From JAPPHA01 sp964291635 (GTDB lineage Bacteria; Pseudomonadota; Alphaproteobacteria; Rhodobacterales; Rhodobacteraceae), in the NCBI GenBank assembly GCA_964291635.2, contig OZ219892.1, forward strand, positions 248,001 through 312,000: a stretch of 64,000 nt of DNA. The letters run 5' to 3'. Of the stretch, positions 16,742 through 26,099 are shown piece by piece (the first letter of the stretch is position 1; each line of letters opens with the position of its first letter). Under the pieces are notes generated by a model. The model saw only the letters and a list, made by a program, of their open reading frames with translations. It did no database searches and was not told the origin of the DNA. A program made the position numbers and the translations under genes.

Positions 16742-17983
16742 ATGAATAACCATAGGTCACTCCTCATGGAAACCAGTATACCCGTCCGGTTCCTTGACCG
16801 GCGCAGTCCTCCCCACATCGCCACGCTGGTACTCATAACCGCGATTTCATCGATGTCGATGAATATATTCCTGGCGTCTTTGCCGGCCATGGCAATCTAC
16901 TTCGACACGACACCGGCCGCATTGCAGTACTCGATTTCCGGCTACGTCTTTCTCTCCGGTATCATCCAGTTGGTGATCGGGCCGCTGTCCGACCGCTACG
17001 GGCGGCGGAGGGTATTGCTGGTTTCGATTTCCATATTTGCCGTTGTTTCCGCCGGTGCAGCATTTTCTCCGAACATCGAGACTTTTTTGGTTTGTCGTGT
17101 CCTCCAGACATCGATCATTTCCGGAAATGTCTTGTCCAGAGCCATCGCGAGAGACATCGTCGGGGCGACCCGTTCGGCGAGCTTTATCGGATACATAACC
17201 ATGGGCATGGCGTTGGTGCCCATGGTCGCACCTCCGATTGGTGGCATCCTGCAGGAGTATTCGGGATGGCAGGCCAATTTCCTGGTTCAGTCAGGCGTCG
17301 CAATTGTGGCCTTGATCCTGGTTTACCTGGACCTTGGTGAAACGGCCTCACGTGCTGCCGGCGGTTTTTCGAGGCTGTTCGGGATGTTACCAGAACTCAT
17401 TAGGTCACGGCGGTTCTGGGGATACTCGGCAACCGGAGCGTTTACGGCCGGGACGTTTTTCGCCTATTTGGGGGGAAGCCCATTTGTCGGTGCGCGGGTT
17501 TACGGTCTGGAACCCGGGCAGATCGGCTTCTATTTCTGTTTCGCGCCCATCGGGTATTTTCTCGGGAACGCATTTTCCGGTCGTTTCGCCGTTCGTATCG
17601 GCATGAGGCGAATGGTTATCACCGGCGCTATCATCGTGACGCTCGGAATGGGCGCGTCGCTCATATGCCTGCTCGCGGGAGCAACCCACGCACTAGCGTT
17701 CTTCGGATTCACGGTATTCATCGGAATCGGAAATGGCCTGACGTTGCCAAGTGCGAACGCGGGAATCATGTCCGTTCGACCAGAACTCGCTGGTGCCGCA
17801 GCGGGAATCGGCGGCTCACTGATGACGCTCGGTGGGGGGACGATGTCACTGATTACAGGCAACCTCGTTGCGCTCGAATCGAGCGCAGAAATCCTGCTTG
17901 TTTGTATCCTGTTTTCAGGATGCATGGGAATTATCGCCGCCCTTTACACCGCGCGCGTCGAAGCCCTGGTCAGGAAAATCTGA
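16742..17983 (+). CDS. Bcr/CflA-type MFS multidrug exporter
   Basis: 413 residues with about twelve hydrophobic helices. The first helix region SSMSMNIFLASLPAMAIYF, the motif-A loop GPLSDRYGRRRVLL between helices 2 and 3, and SRAIARDIVG near helix 4 are characteristic of the Bcr/CflA subgroup (proton-driven export of bicyclomycin, chloramphenicol and others). The ATG at 16742 has only a weak ribosome site; ATG at 16766 is an alternative start. It is monocistronic, with the cupin gene divergent. The natural substrate is not predictable. Confidence 0.87.
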   Translation: MNNHRSLLMETSIPVRFLDRRSPPHIATLVLITAISSMSMNIFLASLPAMAIYFDTTPAALQYSISGYVFLSGIIQLVIGPLSDRYGRRRVLLVSISIFAVVSAGAAFSPNIETFLVCRVLQTSIISGNVLSRAIARDIVGATRSASFIGYITMGMALVPMVAPPIGGILQEYSGWQANFLVQSGVAIVALILVYLDLGETASRAAGGFSRLFGMLPELIRSRRFWGYSATGAFTAGTFFAYLGGSPFVGARVYGLEPGQIGFYFCFAPIGYFLGNAFSGRFAVRIGMRRMVITGAIIVTLGMGASLICLLAGATHALAFFGFTVFIGIGNGLTLPSANAGIMSVRPELAGAAAGIGGSLMTLGGGTMSLITGNLVALESSAEILLVCILFSGCMGIIAALYTARVEALVRKI

Positions 17984-18208
17984 AACCCGTCCTCAGACGC
18001 AATTGCGCGGAGGTTTCGCGCTATCCTCCATCTCTCAGGGCGCTGGAAAGTCGCATTTTCGCGGTGGGCGGAAAGCCGAGTGCATCGCCGCCGTACGCGA
18101 TATGGATTCCCGATTTCGGCTGCGTGCTGTCTTCAAATGCCGAAATGCCGAACTCGGCACCTGGCATACATGACTACTGAGTATATATGTAGTTACGTTA
18201 GGAGCCTG

Positions 18209-18451
18209 ATGATGATCAAAGAATACACCCTGCGCGAAGCTGAGGCACGACTTTCTGAACTGCTCGACCTAGCGGCGGCTGGCGTAGTGATCGAGATCTC
18301 GCGCCAGGGTGCCAAGAAAGGTCGATTCAAGCTTGTACCGAACGAAGGCTCATTCGGACAGCGTAGTCCCGGCGCTCTCAAGGGCAAGATTGTTTTGCCA
18401 GACGATTTTGACGCCGAAGACCCTAAAATTATTGCTGGCTTCAAGGGCTGA
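18209..18451 (+). CDS. Phd/YefM-type antitoxin
   Basis: 80 residues, MMIKEYTLREAEARLSELL onward; the N-terminal half matches the DNA-binding fold of prevent-host-death antitoxins, and the C-terminal part (LPDDFDAEDPKIIAGFKG) is the usual toxin-binding tail. GGAG lies upstream of the ATG, and an AT-rich TATATATG box sits about 20 bases further upstream as a possible autoregulated promoter. The VapC-like toxin gene starts seven bases after the stop but is broken, so this antitoxin appears to be an orphan. Confidence 0.85.
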   Translation: MMIKEYTLREAEARLSELLDLAAAGVVIEISRQGAKKGRFKLVPNEGSFGQRSPGALKGKIVLPDDFDAEDPKIIAGFKG

Positions 18452-18457
18452 GCGCTC

Positions 18458-18841
18458 GTGCGGGTTCTCATCGACACGCAGGGACTCCCTTGGTGGCTGA
18501 CTGGTTCCGAAAGGCTTGGACCTTAAGCACGCCGAATGTTTTTGTCCGACAATCCAGTCATCAGCCCCGTTCTCTTCTGGGAAATCGCGATCAAGGCGAG
18601 CTTTGGGAAACTGACAACTGATGTCGGCGAAATCTGCGAAGTCATTACTGCGCAAGGTTTTGAACACCTGGGCTTCTCGGACCGGCATATGGTCGCGTTG
18701 CAAGCCCTGCCCTTCCACCGCCGCGATCCGTTCGATCGAATGTTGATCGTTCAAAGCGACATAAAACAGGTTCCGCTTCTCACCTCCGAAAAAAAGATCG
18801 TCGCGTACCCCCCCATTCAAACCCTGAATTGTATGCTCTAA
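18458..18841 (+). pseudogene. VapC-like PIN toxin with in-frame stop
   Basis: Reading from GTG at 18458 the peptide is VRVLIDTQGLPWWLTGSERL, the normal start of a VapC/PIN ribonuclease, but codon 23 is TAA (18524-18526) where family members usually have Lys (P-K-A-R-R). After the stop the same frame continues to 18841 with FWEIAIKASFGKL and the C-terminal active-site block FHRRDPFDRMLIVQ. The usual DTH is also changed to DTQ. A restart at the ATG at 18536 would lack the first catalytic Asp. The toxin is therefore most likely inactive. Confidence 0.85.
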
Positions 18842-20286
18842 ACTTGATCGCTCATCCTCGGATTAATTCCCAGGTCCGAAATTCTGCTTGGTAGAAAGCA
18901 GTTTCGGACAGGCTTTTGCCCGAAGCCACGAGGCAAACTCTTTCGATTCCTGGATTGCCCGCTGTTTCAATCTGAAGTTGAAAATCGACGTCAAGTTCTG
19001 AATTCCTCGCTCTTGGGATCCCGGAAATGCGAACGCCGGAAAATCTCTGGGTCCGCGCGCGAAAGCGTCATCCTCCACGATGGTCGCGAGCAGGTGGTTG
19101 AGCAGGACCATGTCTGGAATAATGGCGAATGGTTGCGCAGTTGGTTAATTTTTCAGATGACGATGTCCCGGTGCCACAGCCGTACACGATGTATTTCTGC
19201 GGACAGGCAATTGTGAATCCAATGAGCAAAATCCGTTGTGCCTGTGCAATTTCCTTACTCAGACTTCACGGCGTATCCGAGAAACTGGGATCGCTTCCCT
19301 TTGACTCGGCAAGTTCCACGGATCGAAACCGGCAGCGAACCATGTTACAGTCATGCAGTTTGCGCAAACGGTCAAATTTGTGACACGGAGTAAAACTCAC
19401 CGCCAGTTTCCGATCCCGATGTTTCCCGTCACCGGCTGATTCGGGATGCCAGGCCGGTGCAGATTCCTGACAGGACGAATGGGAAGAGGCCCACGATGGA
19501 CGCCGACGACGTCATTGCGCGCTACAGGCCGGAGCCGCATGCGGAGGGTGGCTCTTGAGTAACAAAACTCTATCTCATTGATTCCACGAAGTTTCACGGA
19601 TTTGGAGCCGAATCCCTTGAATTTTCCCCGAATGTAGCGTGCTACATCCCGCTCCCGTTCATTTTTTTTGGGTTTGCAACCGGAAAACCGGTTGCATCTT
19701 TTCAGCACATTCCCCCACTCCCCACTTTCGAACTTCCCCAAATTGTAGACCAGAATCCTTGCGACATTGTTGTAGGACAATGTGCGCCTCGGTCGGAGTA
19801 TCGTGACAATGAAGTCCGACAAATTTTGTTTATTGCATACTGCCTCGTAATCCAGTGGAAACGGGTTCTCGCGAATGAATTTGTATGCTGGCGTACGGGA
19901 CCTGACATTTGTTGCGAGGTGACAAAGGCGCAAACCATCTTTTTCCAGGCGGTTGCTTTGTCAACAGGTTGGCGGCACTTTGCCAGGTTCCTTCTCTTCC
20001 GGTCCAGAACAAGGGATTCTTTGGAATCGATTTGTTCTTGCACCATCTCTTTAACGGGAAGCGCATCATCTATACTTACACGGCATTTTGATCGGCCTCC
20101 TCGCGCTATTTTGGTAATCCCAAACATTCTCGGAGGAATTGCCGAGTGAATCGCGGCGGGATGGTTAGCCTTTTGCCGTGCACAGTTATCATGACACGAA
20201 AGGAATTGTCACTTGGCCGTCCGTCCGTTTCGCCGATGGCTGGGAAAGGGCACGGCTGACTCCGTACCTCTGGCACCGCATCTCTT
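18842..20286. other. Long non-coding or decayed stretch
   Basis: About 1.45 kb with lower GC than the neighbours. Open frames such as those at 19397-19933 (minus) and 19129-19383 (plus) do not resemble any family and have unlikely composition. No tRNA, repeat array or clear IS end was recognised. It lies just before the nested mobile region and may be old, decayed insertion DNA. Confidence 0.45.
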
Positions 20287-20737
20287 CCATTGTAAGACGG
20301 CATCAAGCGTCAACCCGTATTCCGTTGGCGAATTGCCGTTAGCCGCATCGCGCCGGGTCGCGTCGAGACTGGGCTCGAAACCGTTTTAGCCCGGTGCGGT
20401 CGAGATCAGCCGCCAAACGACGCGGTACTCGCGCCAACTGCGGTCCGTGAGCCCAAAGCCCAGATTCGGCGTGCCAGTAAGGTCGCCACCGAACAGCGGC
20501 ATCCCGTAGCTGATCTCGCCCTCCATGCGGCCCGCCCACTGGAAACTACCTGACCCCGGCACATCATCGTTGGCCGTCAGGCCTGCAAGCGTCTCGCGGT
20601 TGAACAGCTTGCTCATACCACCGAAAGGCAACGCGCCCCAAGACCGGGTGATGAACAGCGACGGGCTGCGGTCGGTCTCCGGATTCTGGTCCCAGGCGAA
20701 TGCCGCACTCGCGCCCAGGGGGCTCGGGGTCTTTCAA
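20287..20737 (-). pseudogene. 3' remnant of outer-membrane beta-barrel protein
   Basis: In one minus frame the peptide runs LGASAAFAWDQNPETDRSPS, then SWGALPFGGMSKLFNRETLA, then FGGDLTGTPNLGFGLTDRSW, VWRLISTAPG, a stop TAA (20388-20386), and continues in frame with NGFEPSLDATRRDAANG and LTLDAVLQW. This is the C-terminal barrel repeat seen at the end of large alphaproteobacterial surface proteins, which normally reads through the stop position and ends in an aromatic residue. The 5' part is absent: group II intron DNA begins right next to it. Confidence 0.7.
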
Positions 20738-20744
20738 CGTCCCA

Positions 20745-20833
20745 CACCTAAATAGGCGATCGTCGCGGTAGGGACATCGGTTACCCGACGCCCCCCGCAC
20801 AGATCCGGACATGGTCGTTAAACCATCCGGCTC
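20745..20833 (-). ncRNA. Group II intron 1, 3' ribozyme domains
   Basis: Directly after the reverse transcriptase stop, the minus strand folds as GAGCCGGATGGT...ACCATGTCCGGATC (20833-20803) followed by a GC-rich second hairpin GCGTCGGGTAACCGATGTC and a third small stem toward 20745. This is the expected position and form of domains V and VI. The assignment is by shape and position, without a covariance search. Confidence 0.5.
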
Positions 20834-21568
20834 CTACCTCGGGTGATTGACGGCAAAGCGCGTGCTCGGCCATGGGTGCACGATCCGTAGCGGAGGCCAG
20901 AAGACCATTGCCAGCAGGTCGACCCTGTCCCAGGTAATGCGGTCCTTCTGCGACCGGCGTCGCAAGACGCGCAGCCATAGCCGCTTGAGACGGAGCCCGA
21001 ACATCTTGAGGGATCGGGCGCTGGTCGGGACCGCGTAGTAACGCAGCCAACCGCCCACAACCCGACCAAGCCATATGGCGACCTCGTAGACGTTGTCGTG
21101 CATCCGCCGACGCAGTTCGGCCTCGATGCGCTTCAGGGTCCGGGTGACGCGCTTCCTGATCGGCTTGCGCCCCAGTCCGAAACGTCCCTTCCGCGTGGTC
21201 CGGCAATAATGCGTGAACCCGAGGAAGTCGAAGGTCTCGGGACGCCGCTCTCCCCGTGCCCGGCGGTTCGCCATCGCGAACCGGCCAAACTCGATGAGAC
21301 GGGTCTTCTCTGGATGCAAGTCGAGTGAGAACGCGGCCAGCCTGTCCTTCAGGTCGCACAGGAACCGTTCTGCATCCCGCTTATGTACTGGAACCCGACC
21401 ACGAAATCGTCGGCATAGCGCACGATGATTGTCTCCCCACTGGCGATCCGGGAGCGCCATTTCCTCTGGAACCAGAGATCAAGGACGAAGTGCAGGTAGA
21501 TGTTCGCCAGAATCGGCGAGACACTCGAACCCTGGGGAACGCCCCATAGGGTATCCCTCCATTCGCCC
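20834..21568 (-). pseudogene. Group II intron 1 reverse transcriptase/maturase, C-terminal part
   Basis: The frame from about 21568 gives GEWRDTLWGVPQGSSVSPIL (RT block with PQG), IIVRYADDFVVGFQ (catalytic YADD), then shifts by a small indel near 21385 into HKRDAERFLCDLKDRL, FDFLGFTHYC and the maturase domain X (GRVVGGWLRYYAVP) to a stop at 20834. The frameshift by itself would inactivate the protein. The N-terminal part lies 8.8 kb away at 30422-31172, beyond RIT-A. Confidence 0.85.
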
Positions 21569-21690
21569 TAATTCGAATGTTTCCATTAGGGCGATTATGG
21601 GAACCAAATTGTTATGTGAATCTTGAATCCCAAGTGTCTGTCATGACACACCTTTTCCACCGATTCGGTTCCCATAAAAAATCAGGCTCA
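21564..21690 (+). repeat. RIT-A left end with target-copy palindrome
   Basis: Order: host CGCCCT (21564-21569), AAT, 12-nt spacer TCGAATGTTTCC (21573-21584), ATT, inverted copy AGGGCG (21588-21593), then terminal repeat ATTATGGGAACCAAATTG. Further in are AAGTGTCTGTCATGACAC and an inverted GGTTCCCATAAA. The right end carries the same terminal repeat inverted. Confidence 0.85.
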
Positions 21691-22680
21691 GACGTTCGAA
21701 AGCATCGCCAACAGCTCATCCTTCACGCCCGTGAACCGTCCCTTCCCGAGACCCGGGGAACGCCACTGCGAGAGCATGTCCAGCTTTTCGGCCGGATCCG
21801 TACGAAGGTAAATCTCCGTGGTCTGGAGGCTCTGGTGCCCCAGCCACAGAGAGACCTTGCGGATGTCACCGGTGGCCTCGAGAATCATCAAGGCACATAC
21901 GTGCCTCAACACATGGGGCGTTACCTTCCGGCGTGTGATCGACGGTTGGGTCCGCGCTGCCGTCGTGACGTGCAGTTCGAGCCGCTTGGCGAAGCCGCGC
22001 CGGGTCATCCCCCGTCCCATCGCATTCAGGAACAGGTGGCGGTCGGGAACTTCGGGACGAATGGAGAGCCACTCACCAAGTGCCCGTCCCGTTTCTTTCC
22101 ACAGCGGCAGGACGCGGGCCCGCCGTCCCTTGCCCATGACCCGGATCTCGTCGAGCTGCGGCATCCTGACATCGTCGAGGCCGAGGCCGACCAGTTCGGA
22201 GACGCGGAGCCCGGCGTTGTAGGCGAGGCACAACATCGCCCGGTCCCGGGTTCCGGATTTGGTGGTGGTATCCGGCGCCATGAGCAGCGCATCCACTTCG
22301 TCCCGGTCGACATATTCGAGCGCGGGAACATCGCCCTTCTTCTGCGGGATCGCATGCACCCGTGCCGCCAGTTCGAGATGATCCGGGTACCGGAACTCGA
22401 GGAAACGGAAGAAGCTCTTGACCGCGGCCAAACGGGTGTTGCGGGTATTGACCCTGTTGCCTCGTTCCGCCTCGAGATGGTCGAGGAAGGCGAGGATGGT
22501 GTCGACATCGAGATGGCCGACCTCGAGTTCGCAGGGGCGGATGCCGTGCCTGTCCGCGGCGAAGACCGCGAGCAGCCTGAAGCTCGTGGTGTAGCCGACG
22601 ATGGTGTGCCGGCTGGCTCCCCGGTCACGGGGGAGATACTCCTGCAGGAAGGTGGATAGAGGGGGTGCGAGTTTGGTCAT
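21688..22680 (-). CDS. ritC: RIT-A tyrosine recombinase C
   Basis: 330 residues, tyrosine recombinase/integrase. An N-terminal SAM-like core-binding domain (about 1-105, with NTRNTRLAAVKSFFRFLEF) precedes the catalytic domain with AGLRVSELVGL (first Arg), VTPHVLRHVCALMI (HxxR box), LGHQSLQTTEIYLR (His and nucleophile Tyr). All catalytic residues are present. It is the last gene of the trio and starts inside the stop of ritB (ATGA overlap). It is over 90 percent identical by eye to the RIT-B copy at 45901-46893. Its stop lies just inside the left terminal repeat. Confidence 0.92.
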   Translation of the reverse strand: MTKLAPPLSTFLQEYLPRDRGASRHTIVGYTTSFRLLAVFAADRHGIRPCELEVGHLDVDTILAFLDHLEAERGNRVNTRNTRLAAVKSFFRFLEFRYPDHLELAARVHAIPQKKGDVPALEYVDRDEVDALLMAPDTTTKSGTRDRAMLCLAYNAGLRVSELVGLGLDDVRMPQLDEIRVMGKGRRARVLPLWKETGRALGEWLSIRPEVPDRHLFLNAMGRGMTRRGFAKRLELHVTTAARTQPSITRRKVTPHVLRHVCALMILEATGDIRKVSLWLGHQSLQTTEIYLRTDPAEKLDMLSQWRSPGLGKGRFTGVKDELLAMLSNV

Positions 22681-23603
22681 GTCTTTTCCTTTTCTGTCAT
22701 GAGCAGTTTCTCGGTCGCCACCGACACCTGACGCATGAGGACGGGTGTCGCCTCGAGGTACCAGTACGTATCCACAACTCGCGCGTGTCCGAGGTAGGTC
22801 GAGAGCGCGAGCATGTGTCGGCCGACATCCTTCCGGCTGGAAGAGATGGAGCCTTGCAGTGCGGCGACGGCGAATCCGTGCCTCAGGTCATGAAGCCTGG
22901 GGCCGGGTTCTCCGACTTTGCCGCGAACCCCCGCCTTGCGAGCGAGCTGGACGAAGGTCGTGGTCAGATAATCCGGGTGCATCGGCTGGCCGGATGCGAG
23001 CATGAACAGGTGCTCGCAGGGTCCGCCCCGCCTTCTCCGCGCCACGAGGTAATCGTCGAGGGCACGGCGGGCACTTTCGTGCAGGGGCACCAGGCGGTCG
23101 CGGCGATTCTTGGTGTTCCTGACCAGGAGGCCGTCCGGTCCGAGGTCGCCCAGCAGCAGGCCGGTTGCTTCCGAGCGTCTCAGCCCGGTGCATGCGATGA
23201 GACCGATGATGGTGTGGAAGGTCAGCGGGGTGAGCGACCCTGCCGGTCCCAGGGACAGCGCCTCCGCCATGATCTTCCGGATCTCCTCCGGCGACGGAAT
23301 GCGCGGCGGTGGCCGGTCCCATCTTGGCTTGCCGAGAGCGTCCCGGTGGGGCACCTCGTGACGGTCATCCCCGACATGGAGGAAGACGGCCATGGCGTGG
23401 ACGATGCGCAATCTTTTTTGTGCCCCACTGACCGATGCTGCCGTACGGGCCCAGTCCAGGACACTGTTTGTACGCACGAATTTGTCGCCCCTGGCGTCGG
23501 CATGTTCAGCGTAACGCATCAACACCCACTCCTGTCCCCTGAACGACAGGCCCAGTGCTTTCCTGCTTGCGACGTAATCCTTCGCGTGATCCGTCATGGT
23601 CAT
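22677..23603 (-). CDS. ritB: RIT-A tyrosine recombinase B
   Basis: 308 residues. Catalytic motifs: CTGLRRSEATGL, RLHDLRHGFAVAAL and STYLGHARVVDTYWYLEATP (His and Tyr). The N-terminal segment (DHAKDYVASRKALGLSFRGQ) matches the RIT middle recombinase. The gene overlaps ritC by four bases downstream and begins inside the end of the ritA fragment (four-base overlap at 23600-23603). Intact as read. Confidence 0.92.
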   Translation of the reverse strand: MTMTDHAKDYVASRKALGLSFRGQEWVLMRYAEHADARGDKFVRTNSVLDWARTAASVSGAQKRLRIVHAMAVFLHVGDDRHEVPHRDALGKPRWDRPPPRIPSPEEIRKIMAEALSLGPAGSLTPLTFHTIIGLIACTGLRRSEATGLLLGDLGPDGLLVRNTKNRRDRLVPLHESARRALDDYLVARRRRGGPCEHLFMLASGQPMHPDYLTTTFVQLARKAGVRGKVGEPGPRLHDLRHGFAVAALQGSISSSRKDVGRHMLALSTYLGHARVVDTYWYLEATPVLMRQVSVATEKLLMTEKEKT

Positions 23604-23768
23604 CGGGCATCTCCCTCCAAGGGCCAGGGCTGCACCAGTTCACGGAGCATCCGGACATCGACACGGGCATAGATCGCGGTTGCGTCGGCAGAGCTGTGCC
23701 TGAGCAGGGTGCCGATGGCCTCCAGGGGGGCGCCGTCGCGTAGGAGATTCGTCGCTGCCGAGTGCCTG
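23600..23768 (-). pseudogene. ritA: RIT-A ritA, C-terminal fragment
   Basis: The last 50 or so codons of the large recombinase: SAATNLLRDGAPLEAIGTLL, then RHSSADATAIYARVDVRML with the nucleophile Tyr. It corresponds to the end of RIT-B ritA (47813-49375). It is cut off from the rest of the gene by RIT-C, so the catalytic Tyr is separated from the Arg and His residues encoded at 27210-28609. Confidence 0.9.
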
Positions 23769-23822
23769 TAATCTCGTGCAAGACATAACAGGCATATCTC
23801 GGGTACATTTTTATCTCGGGTA
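23763..23822 (+). repeat. RIT-C left end with target-copy palindrome
   Basis: Order: host TGCCTGT, AAT, 12-nt spacer CTCGTGCAAGAC (23773-23784), ATA, then ACAGGCA (inverted copy of the host arm, ending 23794), then the terminal repeat with TATCTCGGGTA at 23795 and again from about 23812. The architecture equals that of RIT-A and RIT-B although the spacer and terminal repeat sequences differ. Confidence 0.85.
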
Positions 23823-23919
23823 AATTCCGGTTGTCGTTGTTTTTTCGCTAAATTTCGGACGCCAACACGACATAATCCGAACTCCAATCATCACCCTTCA
23901 ACGAGGAAAGGAGTTCAAA

Positions 23920-25158
23920 ATGAAGCAAATCACCGGCAATCAACGTGTTCGTCCACACTGGCGCGAAGGTCCCCTGGCGGCCTGGCTCGATGCGTTCGCT
24001 GTTTGGGTGAACGCGCTGGGCTACGCCCAGTCCACCGCCTATCGCAAGATCCTGCTGGCCGCCTGTTTCAGCCAATGGCTCAAACAGGAAGCAATCGAAC
24101 TCGCCGACATCACACCGGACCACGCGGATCGATACCTGCGGTATCGGTGGCAGCGATTGCGGCCATGCGAAGGCGACAGATCCGCACTCCGGCAATTCAC
24201 GGAATTCCTCCACCAGGAAGGCGTGCTCTCGTTCGAAGCGGAGCCCTCAGGCCCAATGACCGATGCCGAACTGTGCGTGCAGGCCTATGAACACTACTTG
24301 CGGCAGGCGCGCGGCCTGGCGCCGGCAACGACAATGAAATACCTGTCGTTCATCCGGAGCTTTCTGCAGTACCGGTTCGCCACGGGAGTTGTGACACTCT
24401 CGTCCGTGGATGCCGGCGATGTCGTGGGGTTCGTTCAACACATGGCACCGGGTTTGCACCCGAAGCATGCGAAGTACATGACCACGGCGCTGCGGTCCTT
24501 TCTCCGATATGCCTGTCATCTCGGCGAGGTCGGTCCGGAGTTGATCGCCGCCGTTCCCGTGGTCGCCAACTGGTCGATGACACAGATACCGCGGGGGGTT
24601 TCGCACGACCAGGTTCAGAAGCTGTTGGCCAGCATCGACCGCGGTTCCGCCGTGGGTCGTCGCGACTATGCCATCCTGGTGCTGCTCGCACGGCTGGGAC
24701 TGCGTGCGCACGAGATCCAGTTTCTCGAACTCGATGACATCGACTGGGTCAACGGGACGCTGCGACCATGGACGAAGGGCGGAAATCGCAACACCTTTCC
24801 CTTGTCCAGGGAGGTTGGCGAGGCAATCGCCGACTACCTGCGCTACGGTCGGCCGCAGTGTCGAAGTCGCCGCGTGTTCCTGCGTGTCAAGGCTCCGATC
24901 GAGGGGTTTCGAAGCAGTTCCGGTATCGGGTCCGTCGTTCGTCATGCGATCAAACGTGCCGGTGTGGTTGCACCGACATCCGGTTCGCACCAGTTTCGAC
25001 ATGGACTGGCCACCGGAATGCTGCAGGGCGGGTCCTCGCTCCGGGAGATCGGAGACGTTCTGGGCCACTGTCATCCCGACACCACCAGGATCTATGCCAA
25101 GGTCGATCTTGAGGCTCTGCGCTCACTGGCCCTTCCCTGGCCGGGAGGTGTCCGATGA
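23920..25158 (+). CDS. ritA: RIT-C tyrosine recombinase A
   Basis: 412 residues, the first and largest recombinase of RIT-C. Two SAM-like segments (about 1-200) precede the catalytic domain: LGLRAHEIQFLELDDI (Arg), GSHQFRHGLATGML (HxxR), LGHCHPDTTRIYAKV (His, Tyr). GAGGAAAGGAG lies ahead of the ATG at 23920. Its ATGA overlap with the next gene indicates translational coupling. It is about 100 residues shorter than RIT-A/B ritA and clearly divergent from it. Confidence 0.92.
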   Translation: MKQITGNQRVRPHWREGPLAAWLDAFAVWVNALGYAQSTAYRKILLAACFSQWLKQEAIELADITPDHADRYLRYRWQRLRPCEGDRSALRQFTEFLHQEGVLSFEAEPSGPMTDAELCVQAYEHYLRQARGLAPATTMKYLSFIRSFLQYRFATGVVTLSSVDAGDVVGFVQHMAPGLHPKHAKYMTTALRSFLRYACHLGEVGPELIAAVPVVANWSMTQIPRGVSHDQVQKLLASIDRGSAVGRRDYAILVLLARLGLRAHEIQFLELDDIDWVNGTLRPWTKGGNRNTFPLSREVGEAIADYLRYGRPQCRSRRVFLRVKAPIEGFRSSSGIGSVVRHAIKRAGVVAPTSGSHQFRHGLATGMLQGGSSLREIGDVLGHCHPDTTRIYAKVDLEALRSLALPWPGGVR

Positions 25159-26099
25159 ACACGCTTCGCGAAGCCGTCCACGAGTACATCGATATGCGGC
25201 GCAACCTGGGGTTCAAGTTGGACCGGGACCGCAAGGCTCTGCTCGCGTTCGCTACGTTCCTGGAACAGCGGCAGGCGCCGTTCATCACCGTGGAGCTGGC
25301 CCTTGAATGGGCGCAGCAGCCCGTGAATGCCCAACCGGTATATTGGGCGCTGCGATTGAGCTGCGTGCGGGTATTCGCACGCCATCGCAAGGCCACCGAT
25401 CCACGGACGGAGGTTCCGCCGCCAGGATTGCTGCCCTTTAAACCGAAGCGGGCAAGACCCCGGATTTACTCGGACGAGGAGATCCGGAAGCTGCTGCAGG
25501 CCGCACTGGACATGCCGTACGCTTACGAGCGGTGTGCATTGCAGCCCTGGATCTACCATTGCCTCTTCGGCCTGCTGGCCGTCTCCGGCATGCGGGTCGG
25601 CGAGGCGCGCAATCTCGAGGTTCGCGATGTCGACATCGACGCCGCGATGCTGACCGTGCGCGGCGCCAAGTTCGGCCGGGACCGTCTTGTTCCGCTGCAC
25701 GGCTCGACCTGTGCGGTCCTTGCCGACTATATCGCCCGGCGTGAGCGCCACTGGCAGGGGCGTCCGGTGTCGTCCTACCTGTTCGTCTCAAGCCGGGGCA
25801 ACCGGCTCGACAAGGCAGACATCACCCGGACGTTTCACAAGTTGTCGCGACAGATCGGGCTGCGCGGCAAGACCGACAGTCACGGGCCACGCCTTCATGA
25901 CATGAGACACGCGTTCGCAATGACCTCTCTGGTGAATTGGTATCGGCACGATCAGGACCCGGAGCGTCTCCTGCCGATCCTCTCCACCTGGCTCGGTCAT
26001 GTGAAGGTCGGGGATACGCAATACTACCTGGAGGCCTCTCCCGAGTTGATGCGCGAGGCCATGCGGCGTCTCGAAAGCCGCTGGGAGGACCGGTCATGA
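25155..26099 (+). CDS. ritB: RIT-C tyrosine recombinase B
   Basis: 314 residues. Motifs SGMRVGEARNLEVRDVDI (Arg), RLHDMRHAFAM (HxxR) and WLGHVKVGDTQYYLEASPEL (His, Tyr) are complete. It resembles RIT-A/B ritB in the N-terminal pattern (HEYIDMRRNLGFKLDRD) and C-terminal EASPELM versus EATPVLM. It overlaps both neighbours by four bases (ATGA). Confidence 0.92.
   Translation: MNTLREAVHEYIDMRRNLGFKLDRDRKALLAFATFLEQRQAPFITVELALEWAQQPVNAQPVYWALRLSCVRVFARHRKATDPRTEVPPPGLLPFKPKRARPRIYSDEEIRKLLQAALDMPYAYERCALQPWIYHCLFGLLAVSGMRVGEARNLEVRDVDIDAAMLTVRGAKFGRDRLVPLHGSTCAVLADYIARRERHWQGRPVSSYLFVSSRGNRLDKADITRTFHKLSRQIGLRGKTDSHGPRLHDMRHAFAMTSLVNWYRHDQDPERLLPILSTWLGHVKVGDTQYYLEASPELMREAMRRLESRWEDRS

Noticed and set aside
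19397..19933. 178-residue minus frame in the long intergenic region
   Set aside because: Composition and lack of motifs suggest chance; no family recognised.
21577..22659. Long plus-strand open frame antisense to RIT-A ritC (also 46048-46872 in RIT-B)
   Set aside because: The opposite strand encodes a clear tyrosine recombinase; the antisense frame is open because of GC-rich codon use and has no family resemblance.
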